Positions 33,394 through 41,515 of a stretch of 47,932 nt of DNA are shown in pieces. How positions within the stretch are numbered: the first letter of the stretch is position 1; the number at the start of each line of letters is the position of its first letter. The stretch lies in the IMG/VR virus record IMGVR_UViG_3300046820_000833, positions 1 to 47,932 of that record; one strand, given 5' to 3'. A program made the translations under genes and the position numbers. The stretch is from a virus. The notes under the pieces are model-generated. The model ran no database searches. It worked only from the letters and a program-made list of their open reading frames with translations, and was not told the DNA's origin.

Positions 33394-33915
33394 TTACATG
33401 CCTCTGAACTCATTAGCGTCAACACTAGCACAGACAACTGTTCTAAATGCACCCTTGTAGCCCATAATGGTATGTTTATTGTCATAGTTTTTAACCCCAT
33501 CGTTAACAACACTAAAATATCTAATTTCAGTTTCAGTTACTGGGTAACCTATGTAATCACCGTAACTAATTTCAGTGTCCAATTCACTCAATTGAGCATC
33601 ATAAATACCGAATGTTAACTGACCGTCTTGCATGTATCTTAAACCACCATCTTTGTTGTAAGCTTTGTTTTCTGGTGTGTCCATGATTGGAATCACTTTT
33701 AACTCAACTGGTGGAAAATATCTGATACCATCCTTAGAGGCCTCACCGTAAAGGTCATCGTGTTCAGTCATCTCTCTATTAACTCTATACAGAATCAAAG
33801 TAAAGTTTCCATCACCTTCAATAGCCTCTCTACCCATAGAAATCTCCAAGTCAAAATCCTCCTCAGAGAAAAACTTGTTAATACGTGTAATTGGTGTTAT
33901 TTTCTTGTTATCCAT
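33394..33915 (-). CDS. Neck protein, gp14-like
   Basis: A 173-residue beta-rich protein starting MDNKKITPITRINKFFSEED. The features fit gp14-type neck proteins of T4-like phages: LYRVNREMTEHDDLYGEASK, then RYFPPVELKVIPIMDTPENK, QDGQLTFGIYDAQLSELDTE, ISYGDYIGYPVTETEIRYFS, and a closing TIMGYKGAFRTVVCASVDAN. The family joins the head portal to the tail. It is directly followed by the gp15-like gene, which supports the call, and preceded by a late element 9 nt from its ATG. Alternatives are another small head-closure protein; the general neck role is likelier than the exact homology. Confidence 0.55.
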   Translation of the reverse strand: MDNKKITPITRINKFFSEEDFDLEISMGREAIEGDGNFTLILYRVNREMTEHDDLYGEASKDGIRYFPPVELKVIPIMDTPENKAYNKDGGLRYMQDGQLTFGIYDAQLSELDTEISYGDYIGYPVTETEIRYFSVVNDGVKNYDNKHTIMGYKGAFRTVVCASVDANEFRGM

Positions 33916-33924
33916 AGTTTTTAT

Positions 33925-33934
33925 TATAAATATT
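33925..33934 (-). promoter_or_regulatory. Putative late promoter element for the neck/fibre unit
   Basis: Reads AATATTTATA on the minus strand, 9 nt before the ATG at 33915, in the divergent gap with the SNF2 helicase gene. Confidence 0.5.
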
Positions 33935-33962
33935 TATCTTTTCATTAATATCCGATAAACCC

Positions 33963-33993
33963 TTGATTTTTATTTGGGAAATTACTATATTTA
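33963..33993 (+). promoter_or_regulatory. Host-type promoter for the SNF2 helicase gene (TTG-N20-TATATTTA)
   Basis: TTG (33963-33965), a 20-nt spacer and TATATTTA (33986-33993), one base off TAnnTTTG, about 30 nt before the TTG start at 34024 on the plus strand. Confidence 0.55.
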
Positions 33994-34023
33994 CATATAA
34001 TTACCAGGATAAATAAAAACAAT

Positions 34024-35865
34024 TTGATAAACTTAGACGACATACGTGGACATTCGGCAATTTCATTACTAGAAGGTTATGAGGGTATCAACCCGTACCT
34101 AATAAAATTGAAGCTGGAATTCCTAAAGAATAAAAAATTGGCACTCACAGAGAATCAATCAAAATACATCATGGACAACCATGATAGAGAACCAGTATAT
34201 GTTAATCGTGTAGTCGGTATAACGACATACTTAGGCGATGAATTACAAAAACAAGAAGCTTTATCTTTTGTTCCAGAAAAAATACTCATTGAGTTTATTT
34301 TAGCTGAAACAGAAAAAACCTTCCACATATACGGCAAACTTAAACAAAACCAAAAAGAATCAAAGATGTATTGGTTACCAAAAACACAGGTAACCGATGA
34401 CCCATACTTTGAACCAATCAAAATAGATGTTGATTTCACAAAATATAACGATGTATTGGCTAAAAGCGGAAAGAAACTCTACCAACACCAAGAAGAAGGT
34501 ATTAAGTTCCTATTATCTAGGAACGGGTGTATATTGGCCGATGACATGGGATTAGGTAAATCTATCCAATCAATTATTGCGGCATTGGAAAGTGGGGCAA
34601 AGAAAATTTTAATAGTTTGCCCATCATCAACCAAAATTAACTGGGAAAGAGAAATTAACGTATTCTGTGAGGATACCGCAATTATTGACGGTAAAAAATG
34701 GAATGACGCTAAATTTACAATCATTAATTTTGATATTCTTAAAAATTTCCACACACTTCATAATGGTAAAAAACCTAAAGAAGGTGAACCAGAAGTTGTA
34801 TTGAATAGAGAATTAGCCGAAGCTGGATTTGATTTGGCAATTATTGACGAAGCTCACTACCTAAAGAACAACGAAAGTATTCGTGGTAAAATTATGGTAG
34901 AGTTATCGACAAAACACAACATTGATAAAGTATGGTTACTTACAGGTACACCAGTCGCAAACAGACCAATGGATTTCTTTAATCTTCTAAAGATTATTAA
35001 GTCCCCTATAGCGAACAATTGGAAATACTTTGCAGTTAGATACTGTGACGGTAGACAGTTCTTTAGAACGCTTAAAAATGGCCAAAGAAAGCAAATCTGG
35101 CTTACTGATGGTGCAAGCAATTTAGAAGAATTGGCAAACAAAACAAAAAACACCATTATCAGACGTTTAAAGACTGAAGTGTTAGATATGCCAGATAAAG
35201 TAATGACACCTATGCACCATATCTTAGATAAAAAAGGTCTTAGAGATTACGACTTGCTTTGGGAACAATATATGGAGAAAAGAAAATTAGAAGGAAAGAA
35301 AACCAATGAGTTACAAAAAGATTTGGTTGAACTTATCCTTTTGAGACAGTTTATTGCCAATCAAGCAATCCCATACACTATTGAAATGGTTGAAAACGCT
35401 ATCGAAATGGGTCGTAAGGTTATTGTATTCACTAGCTTTACTGATGAATTAGAAATAATCGCTAATCACTTTGGTAAAATAGCTGTTAGACATAATGGAC
35501 CGATGACAAGTACTCAAAAACAAAAATCAGTGGATGCGTTCCAAAACAATCCAAAGGTTAAGGTATTTGTTGGAAATATTAAATCAGCTGGTGTTGGTAT
35601 TACACTTACCGAAGCAACCGTTGTTATCTTTAACTCATTCGATTGGGTACCAGGAAATAACGAACAAGCTGAAGACCGTGCTTTCCGTATTGGTCAAAAA
35701 AATGACGTTAATGTTTACTATCAATTATTTGACGATACAATATCATCTAGAATGTGGTCAATGTTAAATAACAAGAAAGATGTGATATCAACTATTATGG
35801 GTGATAAAAAACTAACAGACGATGAAATAACTGCCTTATTGGTAGATGATTTAATAATACAATAA
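34024..35865 (+). CDS. SNF2-family helicase/ATPase
   Basis: A 613-residue protein with all main SNF2 motifs: GCILADDMGLGKSIQSIIAA (Walker A, about 170), ILIVCPSSTKINWEREI (Ia), LAIIDEAHYLKNNES (DEAH, about 272), WLLTGTPVANRPMDF (III), VIVFTSFTDELEIIANHFGK (IV), VGNIKSAGVGITLTEATVVI (V) and NNEQAEDRAFRIGQKNDVNV (VI). It resembles the SMARCAL1-like branch, which anneals strands and remodels forks, so I infer a role in phage replication or recombination. The start is unusual: no ATG precedes the conserved part until 34171, so TTG at 34024 is used here. It has its own host-type promoter and is followed after 3 nt by the glutaredoxin gene. Confidence 0.88.
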   Translation: MINLDDIRGHSAISLLEGYEGINPYLIKLKLEFLKNKKLALTENQSKYIMDNHDREPVYVNRVVGITTYLGDELQKQEALSFVPEKILIEFILAETEKTFHIYGKLKQNQKESKMYWLPKTQVTDDPYFEPIKIDVDFTKYNDVLAKSGKKLYQHQEEGIKFLLSRNGCILADDMGLGKSIQSIIAALESGAKKILIVCPSSTKINWEREINVFCEDTAIIDGKKWNDAKFTIINFDILKNFHTLHNGKKPKEGEPEVVLNRELAEAGFDLAIIDEAHYLKNNESIRGKIMVELSTKHNIDKVWLLTGTPVANRPMDFFNLLKIIKSPIANNWKYFAVRYCDGRQFFRTLKNGQRKQIWLTDGASNLEELANKTKNTIIRRLKTEVLDMPDKVMTPMHHILDKKGLRDYDLLWEQYMEKRKLEGKKTNELQKDLVELILLRQFIANQAIPYTIEMVENAIEMGRKVIVFTSFTDELEIIANHFGKIAVRHNGPMTSTQKQKSVDAFQNNPKVKVFVGNIKSAGVGITLTEATVVIFNSFDWVPGNNEQAEDRAFRIGQKNDVNVYYQLFDDTISSRMWSMLNNKKDVISTIMGDKKLTDDEITALLVDDLIIQ

Positions 35866-35868
35866 AAT

Positions 35869-36123
35869 ATGGTTACAATTTATGGTTTCCCAGAATGTCC
35901 TTACTGTACTGAACTAAAAACCCTCTTAACAGAAAAAGGAATTGAATTTATCGACATCAATGTTGATTTAGAAGAAAATAAAGAAGAGTTTGAAAAGATT
36001 ATGGAAATTTCAAAAGCTGAAGAAGTACCAGTGATTAAAGTTGGTAAACAATTGTTAGTTCCAAATGTTTCATTCAAAACAATTAAGGAAGCAGCTGATT
36101 TAACTGAGAAGTTTTTGGCTTAA
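35869..36123 (+). CDS. Glutaredoxin
   Basis: An 84-residue protein with the full glutaredoxin fold: MVTIYGFPECPYCTELKTLL has the CPYC active site, EEVPVIKVGKQLLVP supplies the cis-proline and substrate strand, and the last helix is FKTIKEAADLTEKF. It reduces disulfides with glutathione or thioredoxin-type donors. In phages it often serves ribonucleotide reductase to supply deoxynucleotides. It begins 3 nt after the SNF2 stop and is surely co-transcribed with it. Length and motifs are typical. Confidence 0.92.
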   Translation: MVTIYGFPECPYCTELKTLLTEKGIEFIDINVDLEENKEEFEKIMEISKAEEVPVIKVGKQLLVPNVSFKTIKEAADLTEKFLA

Positions 36124-36130
36124 TTTAAAG

Positions 36131-36152
36131 TTTTCTTATATTTATAAGAAAA
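36131..36152 (+). promoter_or_regulatory. Palindrome with late element before the gp13-like gene
   Basis: TTTTCTTATA/TATAAGAAAA forms a perfect 10-bp inverted repeat with a 2-nt centre, and the middle reads TATATTTATA (36137-36146) on the plus strand, 15 nt before the ATG at 36162. It may act as promoter, operator, or weak terminator of the glutaredoxin gene. Confidence 0.5.
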
Positions 36153-36161
36153 GAAATAATT

Positions 36162-37304
36162 ATGTCAGTAAGCACAGATGAAAAAGAAAAATTGTTCCGT
36201 CAATTCAGACACTCGGTGGGAGCACCTATTCGTCAAATCGAATTATTAGATGAACAACTTTGCACACTTCTAGAAATAGCAGTAGAGGACTATGCTCAAT
36301 ATGTCCAAGAATGGTTAATTGAACACCAATGGCAATCTTTGTTGGGTCACAACATAGACACAACAGATATGGCATTTGCTCTAAGTGTTAGAAGCTTTGA
36401 CTTTATGACACAATATACCTACGCATACTCAAAACAAGTTGGTTTACAAACCAACGGCCCATGGGAACTTAAAAAAGATTACGTTGAGATTGAAGCGGGA
36501 AGACAAGTTTATGTTATTCCAGCTGGTCGTGAGGTTAACGAAGTTCTTTGGATTACACCTCCAGCAACAAGCCAAGCATTGTTAGCAAACTACGGTGGTA
36601 TTGACTACGGATTCGGTGGTGGTTTTGCACAAACAGGTGGTGGAGTAGGAACGGGTGGACCTGGATTTTCTCGAATGGGTTACTATATCGCACCAGCATT
36701 TGATATATTATTAACTGCTGCTGATATGAATCTTAAAAACAGAATTGTCAGAAGTGAATTGGTACATAAAATTACAGCTGGACCTAATGGAACTAAATTA
36801 TTACATTTATTGTCGGTTCCTGGTTCTAAACTATCATTCGGTCAAGGTATCGGTGGTGTAGGTAGTTCAATCAATATGACTGGTTGTCAAGTGTGGTATC
36901 ACTATTACGATACAACACCAGAAAATTTAGACGCTTGTAAAAACGATAACCCAGATATTATTAAGATGCCAAACCAAGTTCCACTGGCTAAATTAGATTA
37001 CGCTGACTTTAACGAACCAACAAAAACTCTTATCCGTCAGTTATTTATTGCTGAAGCTAAAAGAGCGTTGGGTAGAACAAGAGGTAAATTCGGTGGAATT
37101 GTAGGACCGCCAGAAGCTGAAAGAACCATGGACTACGAAACACTTATCTCTGAAGGTAATGAAGAAAAGAAAGCAGTTCTAGAAAGATTAGAAGCTAGAC
37201 TACTTAGACTATCATCTACCTCACAATTAGAAAGAGGTGCCAAAGAGGCAACAGATTTAAACACATCATTAAAATTCAGACCTTTAGGGTTCTGGGTTTA
37301 CTAA
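36162..37304 (+). CDS. Neck/virion structural protein, possibly gp13-like
   Basis: A 380-residue protein. The N-terminus has the head-completion pattern: RQFRHSVGAPIRQIELLDEQ, LCTLLEIAVEDYAQYVQEWL, as in gp13-type neck proteins where a 'lG-P...v.l...ql...i..Al..y..Y' helix pair opens the protein. The middle is Gly-rich (GGIDYGFGGGFAQTGGGVGT), and the end reads RTMDYETLISEGNEEKKAVL, LERLEARLLRLSS and LKFRPLGFWVY. It lies on the plus strand behind a late-type element, unlike the two genes before it, and before a bidirectional terminator. gp13-like and gp14/15-like genes on opposite strands a few kb apart suggest a rearranged neck operon. The virion role is likely; the exact homology less sure. 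Confidence 0.55.
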   Translation: MSVSTDEKEKLFRQFRHSVGAPIRQIELLDEQLCTLLEIAVEDYAQYVQEWLIEHQWQSLLGHNIDTTDMAFALSVRSFDFMTQYTYAYSKQVGLQTNGPWELKKDYVEIEAGRQVYVIPAGREVNEVLWITPPATSQALLANYGGIDYGFGGGFAQTGGGVGTGGPGFSRMGYYIAPAFDILLTAADMNLKNRIVRSELVHKITAGPNGTKLLHLLSVPGSKLSFGQGIGGVGSSINMTGCQVWYHYYDTTPENLDACKNDNPDIIKMPNQVPLAKLDYADFNEPTKTLIRQLFIAEAKRALGRTRGKFGGIVGPPEAERTMDYETLISEGNEEKKAVLERLEARLLRLSSTSQLERGAKEATDLNTSLKFRPLGFWVY

Positions 37305-37308
37305 AAAT

Positions 37309-37336
37309 AATAAAGGGGCTCACGCCCCTTTTTTTA
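37309..37336. terminator. Bidirectional intrinsic terminator
   Basis: Stem AAAGGGGC/GCCCCTTT (37312-37319 with 37324-37331, loop TCAC) is followed by TTTTTTT on the plus strand and, on the minus strand, by TTATTATTTTTAG. It separates the convergent gp13-like and DNA polymerase genes. Confidence 0.88.
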
Positions 37337-37337
37337 T

Positions 37338-40300
37338 TTAAAAACCCCAATCATCTTCTTCGACTTTTTCGATAGGTTCTTCAGCTTCGGTTACTTCTGG
37401 TGTGTCTACAACATAACCATCTGGTATCTCACCAAACGTATCGTCAAACTCATCGTCTAGCTTTAATTCTTCATCGTCACCGTCTTCATCATCATCATCA
37501 TCACTGTCTTCTGAGGTTGTTTTTTTCTTTTTAACCTCTTTGGTTTCTTCGATAACAACTTTACTAGCTTGTTCAATCAAGTTCTTAGTTATCTCATCAG
37601 CATCTTTATTTTCTAGCGTCTCTATTTCTTCAAATTCTTCTGAAATGGTTTCACCAGTCAATACTTTACATTCAGCTAAATAATCTAACCATTGTTCGTA
37701 TCTATTATCATCGTTCTCGTTACCAACCATTTTATAGTATTTGTAACGCTCAACAGCTTGTACTTCGTATTTGAATATGTCGTTGAAATTACAAAGAACT
37801 TCACCCCATTTTCTAGAAACCAAATTACCAGAACCATCATTTAGAATATCCGACATGATAAAAACTTCCGCTGGTAAAACACCTTTCATGGCAGCATTAA
37901 GCTCTTTAACTTCTAAGTGTTTAAAGATTTCATCTAACGATTCTTTCTCATATGCGATACCTTCTAACTTAGCGATACGCATACGCTCGTGGTAATCAGC
38001 TCTAATCTCATCCCATTCTGATTGCTCCATGTTATTTGGAAGTTTATTAACTTTATCCCAGAATTTGATTTCTTTATCTTCCATACGCATAAGGTCTTCG
38101 TATGAATCTTGGTCACCATCTTTAAACGGAATACCAGAAACCAATTCACACTCAGCTTTTGTAAAGATAACTCTATCTTTTAATTTTTCAGTCACTTTCT
38201 TAGTTTCTTTATCCTTAACCTTAACGATATCTAAAAGAATTCTATCACGAATATCTTTATCGAAACAAACCAATAACGGTTTAACTTTTTTGTTGAAGTT
38301 ATCTAAATAACGAGCAACGTTATACTCATCAGTTGATAAAGAATTTTCTATATCTAAAATACGCTCACCGATACTAGCAAATGCATTCATATCCAGTTCT
38401 TCTTCTGACTCCATAGCAACCAAAGATTTTTTAAGCATTTCTAACTCTTTGATTAATTCAAAATCACGTTCTACAGTATCTGGATTGATTGATTTACAAT
38501 TAAGTGTAACAGTCGTTAGACCAGTTTCTTTATTTTTCTCACTCTTCAAATCACCGTGTGATTTCGCAGTACCCGTATTAACATAGTACAATGTATCACC
38601 TAAAGTAACATCCACAGCATCTCTCATCGCCAACTCCATGTGTGCTTGTTTAGGCATTGGGTTACCAGCCTTGTTTTTCATAGTGGCTTTCTTTTTATAA
38701 TCAGCGATACTAATCTTAACTCTAGCTTTAGATGCTATCTTAACTAGCGGGATTTGATAGTTGTAAATCTTATCTACGTACTCATGATAATAGTTGATAA
38801 ATGAGTGACCATCACCATCCAATAACATACGGATTGCTTTACCCAAGAAATCTTCAATGTAAACTGACATCTTTTTAGACTTCACCGAGTTACCAACCAA
38901 TTTAATCTTACCACCAATATCATTAGCGTAGTTCTTTCTAGCGAAGTTGATTGTAGAATTACAAATATCATCGATATCTAACCCCATACGACCTTCCATG
39001 TAGTTTTCGTTGAACTCAGCCAATACAGCATCCAAACCAGAAAGCTCTTTACCAGCATCATCAGTTGTTTTCCAATGCGTACCTTTAGCAACATACTTAA
39101 TGTCGTTAACGTTGTCTGGGAACGAGAAGTTGAAACCATCGGTATCACCAACAAGAGCACGGAACCCGTGAGTTTCTGTAAAGTGTTTTACCATTAGTCT
39201 TAAATACTGACGACCACGACATGTTGTCTCTTCAGCTGAATCGGTATCACCCCAGTTAAAGATATAAGGTGCACCATACGAACCAAACCAAGAGTTAGCT
39301 AGAATCTTAAGCGGTAACTGTTTCTTATCGTATAAGTTAGCCATTGCTTTATGGTCATAGATTTGTTTTGTTAAAACTTCTTTCTCACTAGGTGTAAGTG
39401 TTTCTTCCTTTAAACGTTTCTCCAAAGCCTTTACTGTCTTCTTTTCTTTTCCGTTTAAAAACTTAAACTTATCACGTGTATCAACCACATAGGTAAGCAT
39501 TCCTTCCATTACACCACTGATATCTAAGTCTGGGAAGATATTGTGAGTAAGCTGTGTTTTAGGGTAAAGAGCAGCGTAATCCAGCTTCACAACATTTCTA
39601 GCGTAACCAACTTCTAATAGACGAGAAAGACCACCAGTAAATTCACGTTTAGATTGTGTTTCTGGGATAGCTAATCCATTCTCGTATGACCATGCGGCCA
39701 TGATAAGTTTCCACTGACCAGCAGTACCCATGGTTGAACTACGCATAAATGTAGTCGGAAGCATTTTAGCGATAAGGAAACTAGCTTGGTTGAATATATT
39801 ATCAATTTGTTCAGTTTCCCAAAGGTCATCACAAAGATATCTCTGTACGATATAATCACCTTTTACTGTTTTGTACCCTTCCTTTAATTCGTTTGTTTCA
39901 GTTATTTTATACCAATCACCATTATCATCATTGAAAGCGTATTTATTAACCTTGTCAGCCCATGTTGAGTTAATCTTATCGCCAGGAACATAAACCCTGT
40001 TAGGTTTAGCGATTTCAGAATATTGTGTAATGTACTTCAAACCCCAAGATTTAATCTCAGAGTTAATTGCCATTGCTCTACGTACAGCATGTGAAATATC
40101 CATGATGTTGTAACCATACATGTGTGTTTGATTATAAACCTCTGTTTCACCACCTAATTTAAGTGATGCTGGTTTACGTTTAATCTTAGAGATTCTATTT
40201 AATGTAATCGCCAATTCCGTGATTGGAATAGATAACCTAGCAGCACGTTCAAATAAGAAAGGCCAGTCAAAGTTTTCTGAGTTGTAACCAGTTATAATGT

Positions 40301-41003
40301 CTGGTTGGATTGCATCAATTACTTGAAAGAATTTAGCGATGTTTTCTCTTTCACTATCACGTCTTGCGTAACCATCCTCACCTTTGGTTTCCATCACACC
40401 CTCAAACCCTCGATTATCTCTAACACCGATTTGGAAGATTGCATGTTTGCTAGCAAATAAACCTTCCGTCTCCAAGTCAAATTGAAATCTATGGACATCA
40501 TCGTAATCATCCATACCTTTAAACAAACGCTTACCACTTTGGATAAGGTATTGTTCGGTTGGACTGAACATCACGAAATTTTTTGAATACTCTTTGTTGA
40601 ATACATCAACACCACCATGTTTAAAAAAGTTAACCAAGTCATTATATGACCTTGAACAGGTAGCCATGAACTTATAACCGTTCTCTAATCTTAAAGGTGA
40701 ATTACCTTCATCATCACTGGTTCTAAGTTTAGTTATTTTAACACCATAGTTAGCACATTCCTCTATGATTTTAAGGCGTTTACCACCATAAATCATAGAT
40801 GACACATCCTCTTTAAACCATAAAAATGGTTTATAGGTGTGTTCCTCTAATCTTTTTGTGTTGGTTTCTTTATCGTTGATAACCAACGTAACGATTGGTT
40901 TATCATAAGTAGCTTCGATAGCAACGATGTATTTTTGAGGGTCTGTCCCTTGCAAAAATTGTTCGATAATCTCATTATCGACTTTTGTCTTTGTTTGACT
41001 CAT
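37338..41003 (-). CDS. Family B DNA polymerase with 3'-5' exonuclease
   Basis: A 1221-residue replicative polymerase. Exonuclease motifs: FQFDLETEGL (Exo I, about 171) and GYNSENFDWPFLF (Exo II, about 244). Polymerase motifs: VVKLDYAALYPKTQL (motif A, about 474), KILANSWFGSYGAPY (motif B, about 573) and ALVGDTDGFNFSFP (motif C, about 621; YGDTDS is changed to VGDTDG but both Asp are kept). It is about 320 residues longer than T4 gp43. The last 120 residues are acidic with a DDDDDEDGDDEE run and end in EEDDWGF; T4-type polymerases bind the sliding clamp through their C-terminal tip, so this tip may do so as well. Two host-type promoters lie upstream, and a bidirectional terminator follows. It was probably expressed before the late genes. 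Confidence 0.93.
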   Translation of the reverse strand: MSQTKTKVDNEIIEQFLQGTDPQKYIVAIEATYDKPIVTLVINDKETNTKRLEEHTYKPFLWFKEDVSSMIYGGKRLKIIEECANYGVKITKLRTSDDEGNSPLRLENGYKFMATCSRSYNDLVNFFKHGGVDVFNKEYSKNFVMFSPTEQYLIQSGKRLFKGMDDYDDVHRFQFDLETEGLFASKHAIFQIGVRDNRGFEGVMETKGEDGYARRDSERENIAKFFQVIDAIQPDIITGYNSENFDWPFLFERAARLSIPITELAITLNRISKIKRKPASLKLGGETEVYNQTHMYGYNIMDISHAVRRAMAINSEIKSWGLKYITQYSEIAKPNRVYVPGDKINSTWADKVNKYAFNDDNGDWYKITETNELKEGYKTVKGDYIVQRYLCDDLWETEQIDNIFNQASFLIAKMLPTTFMRSSTMGTAGQWKLIMAAWSYENGLAIPETQSKREFTGGLSRLLEVGYARNVVKLDYAALYPKTQLTHNIFPDLDISGVMEGMLTYVVDTRDKFKFLNGKEKKTVKALEKRLKEETLTPSEKEVLTKQIYDHKAMANLYDKKQLPLKILANSWFGSYGAPYIFNWGDTDSAEETTCRGRQYLRLMVKHFTETHGFRALVGDTDGFNFSFPDNVNDIKYVAKGTHWKTTDDAGKELSGLDAVLAEFNENYMEGRMGLDIDDICNSTINFARKNYANDIGGKIKLVGNSVKSKKMSVYIEDFLGKAIRMLLDGDGHSFINYYHEYVDKIYNYQIPLVKIASKARVKISIADYKKKATMKNKAGNPMPKQAHMELAMRDAVDVTLGDTLYYVNTGTAKSHGDLKSEKNKETGLTTVTLNCKSINPDTVERDFELIKELEMLKKSLVAMESEEELDMNAFASIGERILDIENSLSTDEYNVARYLDNFNKKVKPLLVCFDKDIRDRILLDIVKVKDKETKKVTEKLKDRVIFTKAECELVSGIPFKDGDQDSYEDLMRMEDKEIKFWDKVNKLPNNMEQSEWDEIRADYHERMRIAKLEGIAYEKESLDEIFKHLEVKELNAAMKGVLPAEVFIMSDILNDGSGNLVSRKWGEVLCNFNDIFKYEVQAVERYKYYKMVGNENDDNRYEQWLDYLAECKVLTGETISEEFEEIETLENKDADEITKNLIEQASKVVIEETKEVKKKKTTSEDSDDDDDEDGDDEELKLDDEFDDTFGEIPDGYVVDTPEVTEAEEPIEKVEEDDWGF

Positions 41004-41019
41004 TGTACTTTATTTTTTA

Positions 41020-41050
41020 CAAAGGTACTATATTAAATCAATTTAGACAA
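41020..41050 (-). promoter_or_regulatory. Host-type promoter 1 of the DNA polymerase gene (TTG-N20-TACCTTTG)
   Basis: On the minus strand TTG (41050-41048), a 20-nt spacer and TACCTTTG (41027-41020), 16 nt before the ATG at 41003. Confidence 0.75.
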
Positions 41051-41071
41051 GTAATTTTGAATAAAAATTTT

Positions 41072-41094
41072 TAACTTTGTATGTTACAAAGTTA
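41072..41094. promoter_or_regulatory. Perfect 10-bp inverted repeat within the polymerase promoter region
   Basis: TAACTTTGTA/TACAAAGTTA with a 3-nt centre. The left end on each strand contains TAACTTTG, a -7 element; on the minus strand it belongs to promoter 2. It may be an operator or simply a symmetric promoter core. Confidence 0.5.
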
Positions 41095-41117
41095 CTATTA
41101 TTTTATTGAAGATGCAA
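41087..41117 (-). promoter_or_regulatory. Host-type promoter 2 of the DNA polymerase gene (TTG-N20-TAACTTTG)
   Basis: On the minus strand TTG (41117-41115), a 20-nt spacer and TAACTTTG (41094-41087), about 65 nt upstream of promoter 1's -7 element. Confidence 0.6.
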
Positions 41118-41125
41118 GTAAACGG

Positions 41126-41500
41126 TTACTTTTTTATCGAACCGTCTAAAACATTTACGAATAACTCTTCTCTAATTGGGACAATAAGTGTTCCAGACCC
41201 GTCCAAGAAGTCTATCTCGAATTGGGCAACATATCTAGCAGCAACACCAGTTTCTTTTTCGTTAAATTGGTAAACCAAATAAAATTCATCACCAACACAA
41301 TCACTAACAGGTACAACTTGTTCGATACCAGCTGGTCTCTTTGCTATTTTCTTAACACCAGTGATAACATCAGTCATAGTAAATGTGATGTTTGCGTTTT
41401 GAACCTTATCGTGAAACTTTTGAAAATCATTTCTACCATCTCTGATTAGTTCAAGTTTTAGTTTTGGTAACGTTGAGTTTTTATTTATGTGAAATTCCAT
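41126..41500 (-). CDS. Small beta-rich virion-type protein (124 aa), possibly baseplate/fibre accessory
   Basis: A 124-residue beta-rich protein: MEFHINKNSTLPKLKLELIR, NITFTMTDVITGVKKIAKRP, DEFYLVYQFNEKETGVAARY, VAQFEIDFLDGSGTLIVPIR, and a short tail. The layout (fixed N-terminal strand, 'TFTMTD..TG', then 'G.Y.A.F.I.F.DG') resembles the N-terminal Ig-like domain of BppU-type proteins, which link fibres to the baseplate; this is tentative. It starts 15 nt after the 628-aa fibre stop and ends 9 nt before the promoter region of the DNA polymerase. It is therefore the last gene of the fibre unit. Confidence 0.55.
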   Translation of the reverse strand: MEFHINKNSTLPKLKLELIRDGRNDFQKFHDKVQNANITFTMTDVITGVKKIAKRPAGIEQVVPVSDCVGDEFYLVYQFNEKETGVAARYVAQFEIDFLDGSGTLIVPIREELFVNVLDGSIKK

Positions 41501-41515
41501 GTGTTTAGTTATTTA

